The notes below the pieces were generated by a model. That model made no database searches. It had not been told where the DNA came from and was given only the letters and a program-made list of their open reading frames with translations. Positions 33,622 to 44,250 of a stretch of DNA of 64,000 nucleotides are shown piece after piece. The stretch covers positions 2,147,631 through 2,211,630 of the forward strand of contig NZ_KV440945.1 in NCBI RefSeq assembly GCF_001636345.1. Reading direction: 5' to 3'. Within the stretch, counting starts at the first letter, position 1, and each line of letters begins with the position of its first letter. A program made the position numbers and the translations under genes. This stretch comes from Cytobacillus gottheilii (GTDB lineage Bacteria > Bacillota > Bacilli > Bacillales > Cytobacillaceae).

Positions 33622-35499
33622 ATGGAAAAAATGCAATTCCAGGCAGAGTCTAAACGTCTTTTAGAAATGATGGTTAATTCTATTTATTCTCAAAAGGAAG
33701 TTTTTCTGCGAGAATTGATTTCAAATGCAAGTGATGCGATTGATAAGATTTACTATAAAGCTCTAACAGATGAAAATCTAACATTTAATAAAGACAGCTA
33801 TTACATAAAAGTAACTCCTAATAAGGAAGATCGTACATTAACGATTCGTGATACTGGAATAGGAATGACAAAAGACGAACTTGAAAATAACTTAGGTGTG
33901 ATTGCTAAAAGCGGCTCCTTAGCATTTAAGTCTGAAAATGAAATCAAAGATGGTTTTGATATTATCGGCCAATTTGGAGTTGGCTTTTATGCTGCGTTTA
34001 TGGTTGCAGATACTGTTACGGTGATTACAAAATCTCTGAATAGTGACGTGGCGTATAAATGGACATCTGAGGGTGCAGATGGGTATACAATCGAGCCTTG
34101 GACAAAAGAAGATGTAGGAACAGAGGTTATCTTAACTATTAAAGATAATGCCGAAGAAGAAAATTACGATGACTACTTAGAAACATATCGACTGCAATCT
34201 ATCATAAAGAAATATTCAGACTTTATTCGTTATCCAATCAAAATGGATACAGTCAAAAGTACCCTCAAGGAAGGCACTGAGGATGAATACGAAGATGAAA
34301 CAATAGAAGAAACCATTAATAGTATGGTTCCAATCTGGAAAAAGAATAAAAGTGAGTTAACAGAAGAAGATTATGAATCTTTTTATCATGAAAAGCGATA
34401 TGGGTTTGATCAGCCGCTAAAATCCATCCATATTAACGTTGATGGAACAATCAGATATAATGCTATTTTATATATTCCTGAAACCGTTCCATTTGACTAT
34501 TATTCAAAGGAATTTGAAAAAGGTCTTGAGTTATATTCCAGCGGTGTATTGATTATGGATAAGTGTTCAGATCTGCTCCCGGACCATTTTGGATTTGTTA
34601 AAGGGCTGGTCGATTCTGAGGATCTTTCTTTAAATATCTCACGTGAAATGCTTCAGCAGGATCGCCAGTTAAAGCTGATTGCCAAAAATATCAGTAAAAA
34701 AATTAAAAGTGAACTGCAAAGTCTTTTAAAGAATGACCGGGAGAAATATGAAAAATTTTATCAGTCATTTGGCCGCCAGCTAAAATTTGGCGTATACAAT
34801 GATTTTGGTGCTAACAAGGAAGCATTGCAAGATTTGTTAATGTTCTATTCTTCTAAAGAAAAGAAGCTCGTTACATTGGATGAATATATAGCCAGAATGC
34901 CTGAAGATCAAAAATACATCTATTATGCTACAGGTGCGACAAATGAACGCATTAGCAGATTACCGCAAACAGAGCTTGTAGCCGATAAAGGCTATGAAAT
35001 TTTATATTTCACTGATGACGTGGATGAATTTGCGATTAAAATGCTAATGACCTATAAAGAAAAGGAATTTAAGTCTGTATCCAGTGCAGATCTTGGGATT
35101 GAAGAGGACGAGCAGGATGACAATGAGGAAAATAACCAGCAATACGCAGATCTTTTCGAAAAAATGAAGCAATTGCTGGAAGGAAAGGTAAAGGATGTCC
35201 GTCTATCTAAAAGATTAAGAACACATCCAGTCTGCCTCACTGCTGATGGAGAAGTAACGATTGAAATGGAAAAAGTCCTTAGCATGATGCCGGACAACCA
35301 AAATGTACAAGCTGAAAAGGTATTGGAAATTAATCCGAACCATGAGGTAATGAACGCACTGCAGCAGGCATTTAGCCAAGATCAAGAAAAACTGGCATTG
35401 TATACAAACCTTCTTTATCATCAAGCCTTACTTATTGAAGGCTTGCCAATTGAAGATCCAGTGGAATTTACCAACAATATCTGTAAGGTAATGATTTAA
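33622..35499 (+). CDS. htpG: molecular chaperone HtpG (Hsp90)
   Basis: 625 residues, the usual length. GHKL ATPase motifs: [24 protein letters not shown] and [15 protein letters not shown] in the N-terminal domain; the middle domain has the arginine loop [15 protein letters not shown]. It is a cytoplasmic ATP-dependent chaperone induced by heat. GAAAGGGGAG precedes the ATG. The perfect CIRCE element upstream means control by HrcA; in B. subtilis htpG lacks CIRCE and is HrcA-independent. Confidence 0.97.
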   Translation: MEKMQFQAESKRLLEMMVNSIYSQKEVFLRELISNASDAIDKIYYKALTDENLTFNKDSYYIKVTPNKEDRTLTIRDTGIGMTKDELENNLGVIAKSGSLAFKSENEIKDGFDIIGQFGVGFYAAFMVADTVTVITKSLNSDVAYKWTSEGADGYTIEPWTKEDVGTEVILTIKDNAEEENYDDYLETYRLQSIIKKYSDFIRYPIKMDTVKSTLKEGTEDEYEDETIEETINSMVPIWKKNKSELTEEDYESFYHEKRYGFDQPLKSIHINVDGTIRYNAILYIPETVPFDYYSKEFEKGLELYSSGVLIMDKCSDLLPDHFGFVKGLVDSEDLSLNISREMLQQDRQLKLIAKNISKKIKSELQSLLKNDREKYEKFYQSFGRQLKFGVYNDFGANKEALQDLLMFYSSKEKKLVTLDEYIARMPEDQKYIYYATGATNERISRLPQTELVADKGYEILYFTDDVDEFAIKMLMTYKEKEFKSVSSADLGIEEDEQDDNEENNQQYADLFEKMKQLLEGKVKDVRLSKRLRTHPVCLTADGEVTIEMEKVLSMMPDNQNVQAEKVLEINPNHEVMNALQQAFSQDQEKLALYTNLLYHQALLIEGLPIEDPVEFTNNICKVMI

Positions 35500-35548
35500 A
35501 TAGCACACTGGCAAGAAAATTAGACTATATGTTTAAGTCAATAAGTAG

Positions 35549-35598
35549 CCCGAATTATTAGCAGGTATTTTGATCTGTTTAATGGTTCGGGTTTTTTG
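35549..35598 (+). terminator. htpG terminator
   Basis: CCCGAA...ATTA and TAAT...TTCGGG pair across a long loop, followed by TTTTTT. The rest of 35500-35818 holds nothing else that I recognise. Confidence 0.75.
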
Positions 35599-35818
35599 TG
35601 AGTGAGTGGATAGTATGTAAAGGTCAGAATTCATAAGACTTTTTACCCTGAAAATGAGTATGGTTTAAAGTCAGATGAGCCAATAGTTTGAATTGACTAA
35701 AAAGTGGATTAAAATAGTGTGAAGATCTAAGAAATGAAGCTAAAATATGAAGAGAAGAATGGCAGTGAAGATATGGCACTCTTTTGAGACAGCTTTTGTA
35801 AAGGGGAGTAAATGACAG

Positions 35819-36301
35819 ATGAATTTACTTATACGCAGCATGACGGAGGGATATGCCAAAGAGATATTAGAATGGAGCTACGAAAAACCATATGATTTTT
35901 ATAATATTGAGCAAGAGGAAGGTCAGTTAGAAGAGCTATTAGATGGCACTTATTTTGTTGTTGTGAATAATACTGATGAATTATACGGATTTTTTTGTGT
36001 AGGCAATGCTGCAAAGGTTCCTGCAGGTCACCAGGCTAATGCATATACAGATAACTGTGTGGATGTAGGATTGGGAATGAAGCCAGATCTAACTGGGCAT
36101 GGTTATGGAACAGCCTTTTGTACACTGATTTTGGATTTTATACAGCGTGCCAATCCTTGTTTGCCGTTAAGGTTAACGGTTGCTCATTTCAATAAGAGAG
36201 CTATTAAACTGTATAAAAAACTTGGCTTTGAAATGGAAAGATTCTTTAATACGGACAATGGACTATTTGTAACAATGATTAAGAATGATACGATCGAATA
36301 A
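35819..36301 (+). CDS. GNAT family N-acetyltransferase
   Basis: 160 residues. The acetyl-CoA loop is VGLGMKPDLTGHGYGTAFCTLILDFI, with the C-terminal LTVAHFNKRAIKLYKKLGFEMERFF typical of the family. AAAGGGGAGTAAATG precedes the ATG at 35819. The acceptor is unknown. Single gene. Confidence 0.87.
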   Translation: MNLLIRSMTEGYAKEILEWSYEKPYDFYNIEQEEGQLEELLDGTYFVVVNNTDELYGFFCVGNAAKVPAGHQANAYTDNCVDVGLGMKPDLTGHGYGTAFCTLILDFIQRANPCLPLRLTVAHFNKRAIKLYKKLGFEMERFFNTDNGLFVTMIKNDTIE

Positions 36302-36391
36302 TTAATTACTGAAGAACTTATAAAATTTCTATATATAATTAAAACCAAGTCATAACCTATTATTTTTTCATCCTTTAAAATACAATACAAA

Positions 36392-36420
36392 AAAGTGGCG
36401 TCAGTTGCAGACGCCACTTT
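36392..36420. terminator. bidirectional terminator
   Basis: AAAGTGGCGTC (36392-36402) and GACGCCACTTT (36410-36420) form a perfect 11-bp stem between convergent genes, with As on the left side. Confidence 0.88.
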
Positions 36421-36430
36421 ACTAAATTTA

Positions 36431-37618
36431 TTAGGCTGTTTTCCTCACAATAAAGCTGATATATAGAAGTAGTGATATAAAAACAGATATAGCGGACACA
36501 ACATAAATACTGCTGTAACCAAGCCAGTGTGCCACTTGACCAAACGTTATGGCACCAATTCCCACACCCAAATCAAAAAAGGAAAAGAATGTAGCATTTG
36601 CCATGCCTCTGCGATTTGCTGGTGCTTCCTTAACAGACCATGCTTGAAGTGCTGGCTGAACGGTGCCAAAACCTAAACCATATAAAACAGCAGCTGCATA
36701 TAGAATAAGACTATTTGGCAGCCATGCAAGTAAGCCCATTGCCGCAATAATCAGCAGTGCTCCTGGAATAAATACAGCCCGATGCCCTTTTTGATCATAT
36801 AATCTGCCTGCAAATGTTCTGCTTACTAGCAATGCCACTGCATACAGCAGGAAATACCACTCAATCCCAGTCACATTGCTTTGTGCTGCATAGATTGGCA
36901 AAAACGAAGCGATGCCGCCGAAAGTCACTGTAATAAAGAATAATAACAATGAAGGCTGCAGTGCACTCTTTTCATATACATCCCATTTTCTTTTTTCAGT
37001 AACAGGCTGCTCTTCCACTTTTTTGTAATTAATATTACCTGCGAGTAGCAGTGCAGTTAACCCTAAAGCACCGCAAATTAGAAATAATTGCTGAAATGAT
37101 AAAACACCTACAAATGCCAGTCCTAACGTCGGTCCAAAGGCAAGGGCGATATTACCGGACAGACCATAATACCCCATTCCTTCACCACGGCGTTTAGCAG
37201 GTATGATATCTGTTGCGATCGTTCCAGAAGCAGTGGTGGAAAACCCCCAGCCTATTCCTTGAATGATCCGAATGACGAGCAAAAGAGTTAAGCTTGCTGC
37301 AAAACCAAATGATCCAACAGATAAAACAAAAATAGCTAGACCAATTATATAAACATATCTTCTTCCTTTTGTTTCTAAAGCATGACCAGCATAAGGTCTC
37401 AGCAATAAAGCAGAGAAAGTAAATATGCCTACAACAATTCCTATAAGCTGATCATTTCCGCCTAACTCTTCAACAAATAGCGGCAATGTTGGCAATGTCA
37501 TTTGAAATCCGAGGAATACAAAGAAATTGGCCAGACAAATAAATATAAAGTCTTTAGTCCAGATTTTCTCGGGCTTTCCTTGTGTGCCTGCATGTTCTGC
37601 TTGTTTTGATTGCCCCAT
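36431..37618 (-). CDS. MFS transporter
   Basis: 395 residues, twelve hydrophobic segments. Motif A is present between helices 2 and 3 (GHALETKGRRYVYIIG; partly degenerate), with RIIQGIGWGFSTTASGTIATDIIPAKRRGEGMGYYGLSGNIALAFGPTLG and the motif-A repeat AGRLYDQKGHRAVFIPG in the second half. Drug-efflux type. GGAGGAGT precedes the ATG. The substrate is unknown. Confidence 0.88.
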   Translation of the reverse strand: MGQSKQAEHAGTQGKPEKIWTKDFIFICLANFFVFLGFQMTLPTLPLFVEELGGNDQLIGIVVGIFTFSALLLRPYAGHALETKGRRYVYIIGLAIFVLSVGSFGFAASLTLLLVIRIIQGIGWGFSTTASGTIATDIIPAKRRGEGMGYYGLSGNIALAFGPTLGLAFVGVLSFQQLFLICGALGLTALLLAGNINYKKVEEQPVTEKRKWDVYEKSALQPSLLLFFITVTFGGIASFLPIYAAQSNVTGIEWYFLLYAVALLVSRTFAGRLYDQKGHRAVFIPGALLIIAAMGLLAWLPNSLILYAAAVLYGLGFGTVQPALQAWSVKEAPANRRGMANATFFSFFDLGVGIGAITFGQVAHWLGYSSIYVVSAISVFISLLLYISFIVRKTA

Positions 37619-37854
37619 ACATACTCCTCCTATTGGAAATATCTATTTAATATATTTAGCTTTCCTAAATACAACAAACACTATTGTACAGGAAACTGAT
37701 AGAAAAGCCTATCAAAAAGCCAAAAATATCCTTGATTATTCTAAATGTTTAAGTACAAGGCTGCTGTGGTAACTTATAAATACAGGAAGAAAAAAGAATT
37801 GAAAAATCAGAAAACTTTTGCTATAATTGAAAAAAGTCAAGGGGTTGATTTCAA

Positions 37855-38061
37855 ATGGAAAAGCACACGCTCTATTCACCGCATCAGTCTGAGGAAAACA
37901 TGGTCTCACACCTAGCGGAAAAGGTGTTAAATGAAGCATTGCTGACGTATAAAATCCAAAAGCTTCGCAATGAAATTGATAAGACCCTCGAAATTCGCGA
38001 CCAGGCATTATTCATGAAATTGACAGAAGAATTAAATGACCTGACAGAACAATTAAATTAA
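37855..38061 (+). CDS. IDEAL domain protein
   Basis: 68 residues. The C-terminal half (EALLTYKIQKLRNEIDKTLEIRDQALFMKLTEELNDL) matches the IDEAL domain of short Bacillaceae proteins, also found at the end of the ComK-related and YpiB-type proteins. Function is poorly known; probably protein-protein contact. AAGGGGTTGATTTCAA precedes the ATG, with a terminator 8 bases after the stop. Confidence 0.8.
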   Translation: MEKHTLYSPHQSEENMVSHLAEKVLNEALLTYKIQKLRNEIDKTLEIRDQALFMKLTEELNDLTEQLN

Positions 38062-38069
38062 TTTATTCA

Positions 38070-38102
38070 AACAGCCCTTGCTTTATAGGGGGCTGTTTTT
38101 CT
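38070..38102 (+). terminator. terminator after IDEAL gene
   Basis: CAGCCC and GGGCTG pair around TTGCTTTATAGG, followed by TTTTTC. Confidence 0.82.
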
Positions 38103-38144
38103 GTGTGTGGTGAATTACTTCAAACTGATAAAAGGGGAAAAAGG

Positions 38145-39173
38145 ATGAGTACCATTAAAATTGGAAGGTATAATAGCGGGGCGAAAAACTGCATAACAGA
38201 TGTGGAGGGAGTAAAGGTCGGGCACGTGACCATTGACGAGCAGTATGAGTCCTCCAATGAATTCGCCTGTACAGGAGTGACGGCCATTTTGCCGCATAGC
38301 GGCAATCTTTTTAAAGAAAAAGTAATCGCTGCAAGTTATATTATAAACGGTTTCGGTAAAACAACAGGACTTGTACAGCTTAATGAGCTTGGATTATTGG
38401 AATCGCCTATTATGCTGACAAATACATTCGGTGTTCCAGCTGTAACACAAGGAACATTACAATATATGCTGCAGCAAAACGAGGAGATAGGTGATACAAC
38501 AGGAACAATTAATATTATTACAGGTGAATGTAACGACAGCTATTTGAATTCAATTCGATTATTACCGGTAAAACCGCATCATGCCATAGCTGCAATTGAG
38601 GAGGCAAGTGATGTATGTGAAGAGGGCGCAATCGGGGCAGGCAAGGGGATGGTTTGTTTTGGGTACAAAGGAGGGATTGGCACTGCTTCCAGGAGGATTC
38701 CTTATACAAGTGATCAAGATTTTATGTTAGGCTGTCTCGTGTTAAGTAATTTTGGTAACCCTAGAGATTTTCATTATAGTAAATACATAAATGATATAAA
38801 TCAAGATTCAATTCATAAACCTGAGGATGGTTCCATTATAATTGTCATTGCGACAGATGTACCATTAAGCGACAGACAACTTAAACGAGTTGCCAAAAGG
38901 AGCACTGTAGGGCTGAGCAGGACGGGGAGTCATATAAGCCATGGAAGCGGAGATATTGTCATTGCCTTTTCAACAGCTAATAAAGTGCCCCACTTCTCTG
39001 CCGATTCTTTTATCGACCAAGGGCTAAGCATTCGTGAAGAACAAGGGATTATGGACGATATCTTTGCTGCTACCGCTGATATGGTTGAGGAAGCAATTGT
39101 TTCTTCATTGTTAAAAGCAAAAACAACGATTGGCAGGAATGGCAGAGCTGTTAAATCAATAATTGATAAATAA
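38145..39173 (+). CDS. P1 family peptidase (DmpA/BapA type Ntn hydrolase)
   Basis: 342 residues. The precursor is expected to self-cleave before the nucleophile serine in PEDGSIIIVIATDVPLS, the DmpA motif. The N-terminal part has NCITDVEGVKVGHVT and CTGVTAILPHSGNLF, typical of the family. It hydrolyses N-terminal residues of peptides or beta-peptides. I chose the ATG at 38145 after AAAGGGGAAAAAGG; an earlier in-frame ATG at 38103 lies directly behind the preceding terminator. Single gene. Confidence 0.9.
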   Translation: MSTIKIGRYNSGAKNCITDVEGVKVGHVTIDEQYESSNEFACTGVTAILPHSGNLFKEKVIAASYIINGFGKTTGLVQLNELGLLESPIMLTNTFGVPAVTQGTLQYMLQQNEEIGDTTGTINIITGECNDSYLNSIRLLPVKPHHAIAAIEEASDVCEEGAIGAGKGMVCFGYKGGIGTASRRIPYTSDQDFMLGCLVLSNFGNPRDFHYSKYINDINQDSIHKPEDGSIIIVIATDVPLSDRQLKRVAKRSTVGLSRTGSHISHGSGDIVIAFSTANKVPHFSADSFIDQGLSIREEQGIMDDIFAATADMVEEAIVSSLLKAKTTIGRNGRAVKSIIDK

Positions 39174-39182
39174 AGTATCTTT

Positions 39183-39222
39183 TTACCGGAAAATCTGCTG
39201 ATTTTTCCGGTTTTTTTTTATT
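39183..39222 (+). terminator. terminator after P1 peptidase
   Basis: ACCGGAAAA and TTTTCCGGT pair around a short loop, followed by TTTTTTTT. Confidence 0.88.
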
Positions 39223-39293
39223 GTTTTTATCTCATACTAACGAATGTAAATAATGGCATTACTGCTAACATTCTCTTTCTGGGGTGTGAATAT

Positions 39294-40781
39294 ATGTTCA
39301 GAACAAGAAAAAAGGATAAAACTTCAGCAGAGAATAAAAAAGCTGCAGAAACCATTCAAACGGTATTTAATGATTTAAGCGCATCAGATGATTTTAAACA
39401 GTCGTTTGTAACAAATAGACATGTAACCTTTTGTATTGGATTTTATGAAACACTTACAGAGGCGGATATATTACACAAAGATATTCTTCACAATGTTCAA
39501 AAAGCAGTAAGTATTGAGGAATTGACCGCCTTGCTTCCTTTTGAAGATCTTAAAATATCCGAAGATGTAACGCTTATTCAGGATGCTTTGCTTCAAGGAT
39601 CTGTTTGTATTCATAACAGTATAAGTAACAAGCAGTTTTGTCTTGTAAAAGCTAAGTCTGCAAAGGAGAGACAGGTAGCTCCGCCAGAGGTTGAATTCAG
39701 CGTGGTTGGTCCTAAAGAATCTTTTGTGGAAAGCTATCAGACGAACATTCATTTGATTAGAAAAAGATTGCCAATTTCTAATTTAGTTGTCAAGGAGAGA
39801 ACAGTAGGAAGACTCTCAAAAACGAAGGTGGGCGTATTATATATTGAGGGCATTGCCAACAAAGAAAATTATAATACGGTTCTTCAGCGTATAGAAGATT
39901 TGAATATAGATCAAATTGCTGATAGTTCTTATTTAACCCAGCTTATTCAGGATAATCAGCATTCTCCCTTTCCTCAATTTATCGATACAGAACGGCCAGA
40001 CCGGATTGCAGCCGTATTAGGAGAGGGGAAAGTTGCCATCATAGTGGACGGGGCTCCGCATGCCTTAATTGGACCTACAACCATTTTTGAATTTTTCTCA
40101 GCATTTGAGGATTACTATTTAAACTGGCTAGTGGCATCATTTTTTAGATTAGTCCGCTTTTTTGCCGTTTTATTCTCTATCTTGGTTACACCCTTGTATG
40201 TAGCCGTTTTAACATACCATTATGAGCTTATCCCTAAGGATATGGTTAGTACACTTGTAACATCACGAACCGCTATCCCGCTTCCTCCCATACTGGAAGC
40301 TCTTATACTTGAATTGGCGATTGAATTACTTCGTGAGGCAGGTGCAAGGCTGCCGACAAAGGTAGGTCAAACAATTGGTATCGTTGGCGGGATCGTCATT
40401 GGTACAGCCTCTGTAGAAGCGGGATTAACAAGTAATGTACTGCTAATTATAGTTGCTTTAGCAGCCTTGGCTTCATTCACTACCCCTGTCTATCAAATGG
40501 GCAACACAATTCGATTAATACGATTTCCCTTTCTGCTCATGTCCCATTATATAGGTCTGATTGGCGTTGCTATCAGTTTTTGTTTTTTACTGATCCATCT
40601 TCTGCGCCTTTCCTCATTAGGAAGACCTTTTCTTGAACCTCTTTTCCCATTGCGCGTATTTGATTTGAAGGATGCACTCATCCGCTTGCCTTTTAAGTAT
40701 CAATCCAAGCGACCAATCCAGGCGCAGACAGAAGATACGGTGAAATTTAATCAATCAGAAGCAAAACACAAAAACGAGTGA
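39294..40781 (+). CDS. spore germination receptor subunit A (GerA family)
   Basis: 495 residues. An N-terminal soluble domain (to about residue 280; ETLTEADILHKDIL, VKAKSAKERQVAPPEVEFSVVGPKESFVES, LVVKERTVGRLSKTKVGVLYIEGIANKENY) is followed by about five membrane helices and a polar C-terminus. The A subunit sits in the inner spore membrane and helps sense germinants. First of three genes in the order A-B-C. CATACTA at 39233 resembles a sigma-G -10, but I found no matching -35. Confidence 0.92.
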   Translation: MFRTRKKDKTSAENKKAAETIQTVFNDLSASDDFKQSFVTNRHVTFCIGFYETLTEADILHKDILHNVQKAVSIEELTALLPFEDLKISEDVTLIQDALLQGSVCIHNSISNKQFCLVKAKSAKERQVAPPEVEFSVVGPKESFVESYQTNIHLIRKRLPISNLVVKERTVGRLSKTKVGVLYIEGIANKENYNTVLQRIEDLNIDQIADSSYLTQLIQDNQHSPFPQFIDTERPDRIAAVLGEGKVAIIVDGAPHALIGPTTIFEFFSAFEDYYLNWLVASFFRLVRFFAVLFSILVTPLYVAVLTYHYELIPKDMVSTLVTSRTAIPLPPILEALILELAIELLREAGARLPTKVGQTIGIVGGIVIGTASVEAGLTSNVLLIIVALAALASFTTPVYQMGNTIRLIRFPFLLMSHYIGLIGVAISFCFLLIHLLRLSSLGRPFLEPLFPLRVFDLKDALIRLPFKYQSKRPIQAQTEDTVKFNQSEAKHKNE

Positions 40782-40811
40782 AATTGAATTTATGAGAAAT
40801 GAGCGATTGTT

Positions 40812-41897
40812 ATGGTACAAAAGGAAGAACAAGTTTCGCCTTTTCTAGTTTTCTTTTTAATACATGCGATTCAAGTTGGAGTGGGGATCTTAGGTTTTCA
40901 GCGGATTGTGATTAAATCAGGAGGAAATGACAGCTGGATTGCTGTTATAGCCGCTGCAATAATCGTCAGTGCAGTAATATTTATACTGTACACGCTATTA
41001 AACCGCCACCAAATGGACATTATACAGATTCAGAAAAAACTATTTGGCAAATATATTGGTTCATTATTTGGACTAATATGGATAATGAATTGGATCTTGT
41101 TAACAGTTACTGTTTTGAGCAGCTTTGTGGAAATTGTGGAAGTCTGGGTGTTCTCGACAATTAATATTTATGTATTTGCCTTTATTTTTATTTTGCTCAC
41201 CTACTATTGCTTAACAGGAGGATTCCGAGTAGTTGCGGGTATATGTGTATTAGGAACCATTATCCCTATGTATTTATATTTGACTTTTTTATTTCCTCTC
41301 GAGCATACTCACTTGCGCAATCTGCTGCCCATCTGGAATCATTCAATAAAAGAAATGGGTCTTGCGACGAGGGATATGTCGTTAAGTTACCTGGGATTTT
41401 CAAGCTTGCTCATGTATTACCCTTATATAAAAAATGCAAAAAGCTCGCAAAAATGGGCTCATTTTGGGAACATCCTTACCTGCCTCATCTATTTATTTCT
41501 AATGGTTATTACTATAGGGTATTTTAGTGAAAAGCAGTTAAGTCATCACATATGGGCTACTTTATCACTCTGGAAAATTGTTGAACTGCCTTTTGTAGAA
41601 AGGTTTGAATATATCGGAATTACATCATGGGTGCTAATGATTTTACCGAATATCTGCTTATTGGTTTGGGCGGCAGCGGAAGGGATCGGGAAAGTAGTAA
41701 ACATTAAACAAAAAAAGGTACTGCTCATTATTTTATTAATCGTATACATTTTAACCATTTTCATGAGTGGCAGAGAAAGAATAGACATGATGAATAATGT
41801 ATCAGCTAAACTTGGCCTATTCTTGCTATTTGTTTACATCCCAGTTTTAAGTGCATATTCTTTTGTTTGGAATAAACTGAAGGAGAAGAAGAAATGA
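40812..41897 (+). CDS. spore germination receptor subunit B (GerB, APC-like)
   Basis: 361 residues, ten hydrophobic segments, related to amino-acid permeases (SPFLVFFLIHAIQVGVGILGFQRIVIKSGG at the start). In GerAA/AB/AC receptors this subunit binds the germinant. It begins 30 bases after subunit A; the ribosome binding site is weak, so coupling is likely. The stop overlaps the next start as ATGA. Confidence 0.92.
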   Translation: MVQKEEQVSPFLVFFLIHAIQVGVGILGFQRIVIKSGGNDSWIAVIAAAIIVSAVIFILYTLLNRHQMDIIQIQKKLFGKYIGSLFGLIWIMNWILLTVTVLSSFVEIVEVWVFSTINIYVFAFIFILLTYYCLTGGFRVVAGICVLGTIIPMYLYLTFLFPLEHTHLRNLLPIWNHSIKEMGLATRDMSLSYLGFSSLLMYYPYIKNAKSSQKWAHFGNILTCLIYLFLMVITIGYFSEKQLSHHIWATLSLWKIVELPFVERFEYIGITSWVLMILPNICLLVWAAAEGIGKVVNIKQKKVLLIILLIVYILTIFMSGRERIDMMNNVSAKLGLFLLFVYIPVLSAYSFVWNKLKEKKK

Positions 41898-42973
41898 AGA
41901 AAATCTTTCAGCTCTTTTTGCTTGCTGTTATTGTTTTTCTAAATGGCTGTATGAATATTGATACGCAAATTCTCGATGAAATCCAGCTTTCTTCTGCAAC
42001 GGGCTATGATTTAGTAGATGAAGATCAATATGAAGTTACTGTTGTATATCCAGTATACGAAAGTGGGGGCGGAGTGAAAAATAAGACTCTGACAACTACC
42101 GATAATTTAAGTAAAGAAGTACGAGATAAACTGAACTTGAAATCAGAAAAACCATTGGTAAGCGGAAAACTTGAAGTAGCTCTATATAGTAGAGAATTGG
42201 CAGAAAAAGGTATTTCTCTTATTTTAGATTCTCTTACCAGGGATCCTTCTGTTGGATCTAACGTGATGATTGGAGTAGCTGATGGCAGTACGAAAGAGAT
42301 TTTAGAACAGCAATACGGTGAAACAGATAATGGCATTTTTTTATCAGACTTAATTGAACAAAATATGGAAGCTGGTGTTATTCCAAAAACAAATCTTCAT
42401 CTTTTTATGTATGGCAACTATGCTGAAGGACTGGATCCTATTGCGCCAATAATTGGCCTATCGGAGGATGAATTGACATTGAAGGCAATTGGATTATTTG
42501 ATAGCGACCGTCTGGTTGGACATGTTGATGAAAAAGATTTCTCGCTTTTAAGAGTACTAATGGAGCATAAAAGCAAGAGAGATTCTTTTTCGCTGGAAAT
42601 TAATGATCATGAAAAAGTATCTATTTCATCGATGGGAACAACGTTAAATTATAAAGTCTCTAACCCAATGGAGATGAGTGATATTACTATTCACTTAAAG
42701 ATAAAAGCGTATATTCGTGAATATATTGATGGTGGATTAAAGAAAATCAAAAAGCAGCAAATTGAAAAGGCTTTTGAGAAGGATATAAAAGAAAGAGGAG
42801 ATGCACTAGTTAAGCAATTTCAAGAATTAGGTATTGATCCGCTGGGAGTTGGTGAAGAAGTTAGAACGAGAAGCCGAAATTGGGATGTGAAAAAATGGGA
42901 TGATCTTTATCCTGAGATTTCCATTCATATCGTGCCTGAGGTCAACATAACAGAAACTGGTGTATTAGAGTAG
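41894..42973 (+). CDS. spore germination receptor subunit C (Ger(x)C lipoprotein)
   Basis: 359 residues. Lipobox LNGC at residues 16-19 (MKKIFQLFLLAVIVFLNGC), then the Ger(x)C domains (YDLVDEDQYEVTVVYPVY, PKTNLHLFMYGNYAEG, and the C-terminal FQELGIDPLGVGEEVRTRSRNWDVKKWDDLYPEISIHI). It is lipid-anchored on the outer face of the inner spore membrane and completes the receptor. It overlaps gerB by 4 bases. Confidence 0.92.
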   Translation: MKKIFQLFLLAVIVFLNGCMNIDTQILDEIQLSSATGYDLVDEDQYEVTVVYPVYESGGGVKNKTLTTTDNLSKEVRDKLNLKSEKPLVSGKLEVALYSRELAEKGISLILDSLTRDPSVGSNVMIGVADGSTKEILEQQYGETDNGIFLSDLIEQNMEAGVIPKTNLHLFMYGNYAEGLDPIAPIIGLSEDELTLKAIGLFDSDRLVGHVDEKDFSLLRVLMEHKSKRDSFSLEINDHEKVSISSMGTTLNYKVSNPMEMSDITIHLKIKAYIREYIDGGLKKIKKQQIEKAFEKDIKERGDALVKQFQELGIDPLGVGEEVRTRSRNWDVKKWDDLYPEISIHIVPEVNITETGVLE

Positions 42974-43159
42974 GTGCATTAGAAAAGATTATTATTTACC
43001 AAAATTTAGATCGAGCTTGCTGGCACATCAGTGCATCATCCTTAAAACCTTGATGACAGATCATTCTTCCACTAAAATGTATATATGGTAATGTGTTACG
43101 ATATTATTAGTTCAATTAAGTGAAAACAAAAGATTGCACATACATTTGGAGGGTGGATT

Positions 43160-44158
43160 ATGATTAAATTCGGTGTGATAGGAACGAACTGGATTACTGA
43201 AAGCTTTTTAAAGGCAGCTAGCGAGATTCAGGATTTTAAATTGCAAGCAGTTTATTCTAGAACGGAAGAAAAGGCTAAGACATTTGCAAATCAGTATCAT
43301 GTAAGCACGATTTTTACAGATCTGGAGGAAATGGCAAAAAGCGACGAAATTGATGCTGTATACATAGCTACTCCCAATTCATTGCATGCTGAGCAGGCCA
43401 TTCTTTTCTTAAACCATCAAAAACATGTTTTATGTGAAAAGCCCATTGCATCCAATGCGATTGAGTTTAAACAGATGGTTCAAGCCGCAAAAGAAAATAA
43501 CGTGCTGCTTATGGAAGCGATGAAATCTACATATATGCCTGTTTTCAACGAGGTAGAAAAGCATTTAGAAAGAATTGGACAAGTTCGTAAATATTTCGCC
43601 AGCTATTGCCAATACTCATCAAGGTACGATGCATATAAAAATGGTCAAGTTCTAAATGCTTTTAATCCAGCATTTTCGAACGGTTCTTTAATGGACATTG
43701 GCGTATATACCATCTATCCTCTTGTTAGATTGTTTGGAAAGCCAAAAGAAATACAGGCTTCCTGTATAAAGCTAGATACCGGAGTTGATGGTCAAGGCAG
43801 CATTATCATGAAGTATGAAGATAAAGAGGCAGTTGTCTTCTTTTCAAAGATTGCTGATTCTAATCTGCCTGCTGAAATACAAGGAGAGAAAGGCAGCATT
43901 ATGATTGATCGAATCAGTTCACCTCAAAAGGCTGGAATTGTACTTAGAGGCAGCGAAGCAGAAGATCTAACGGTATCACAATCATTTGATCCTATGTATT
44001 ATGAAACAAAAGCATTCATTGACCTGATTAAAAATGGGGAAACAGAATCTAAAATTAATTCATTCAAAACATCTCTTGAAGTGTTGGAAATCATGGATGA
44101 GGCCAGAAAGCAAATGGGTATTGTTTTCCCAGCAGACGAGAAGGCAATAAATAGCTGA
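43160..44158 (+). CDS. Gfo/Idh/MocA family oxidoreductase
   Basis: 332 residues. N-terminal NAD(P)-binding fold (FGVIGTNWITESFLKAASE) and the family motif VLCEKPIASNAIEFKQM (EKP), followed by the C-terminal dimerisation/substrate domain (ASYCQYSSRYDAYKNG, GSLMDIGVYTIYPLVRLFG). Probably dehydrogenates a sugar or cyclitol derivative; the substrate is unknown. GGAGGGTGG precedes the ATG. Confidence 0.88.
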   Translation: MIKFGVIGTNWITESFLKAASEIQDFKLQAVYSRTEEKAKTFANQYHVSTIFTDLEEMAKSDEIDAVYIATPNSLHAEQAILFLNHQKHVLCEKPIASNAIEFKQMVQAAKENNVLLMEAMKSTYMPVFNEVEKHLERIGQVRKYFASYCQYSSRYDAYKNGQVLNAFNPAFSNGSLMDIGVYTIYPLVRLFGKPKEIQASCIKLDTGVDGQGSIIMKYEDKEAVVFFSKIADSNLPAEIQGEKGSIMIDRISSPQKAGIVLRGSEAEDLTVSQSFDPMYYETKAFIDLIKNGETESKINSFKTSLEVLEIMDEARKQMGIVFPADEKAINS

Positions 44159-44250
44159 CGATAAGCAATGGTCTTGCCGATGTTCAGAAGGTAATGCAGA
44201 GCCTTAAATATCAGAATAAAAACCTGCAATATAGAGGCGGCTTAAATGGA

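Noticed and set aside
39223-39293. sigma-G promoter of the ger operon
   Set aside because: CATACTA at 39233 fits a -10, but the -35 position is a T-run, so I did not list it as a feature.
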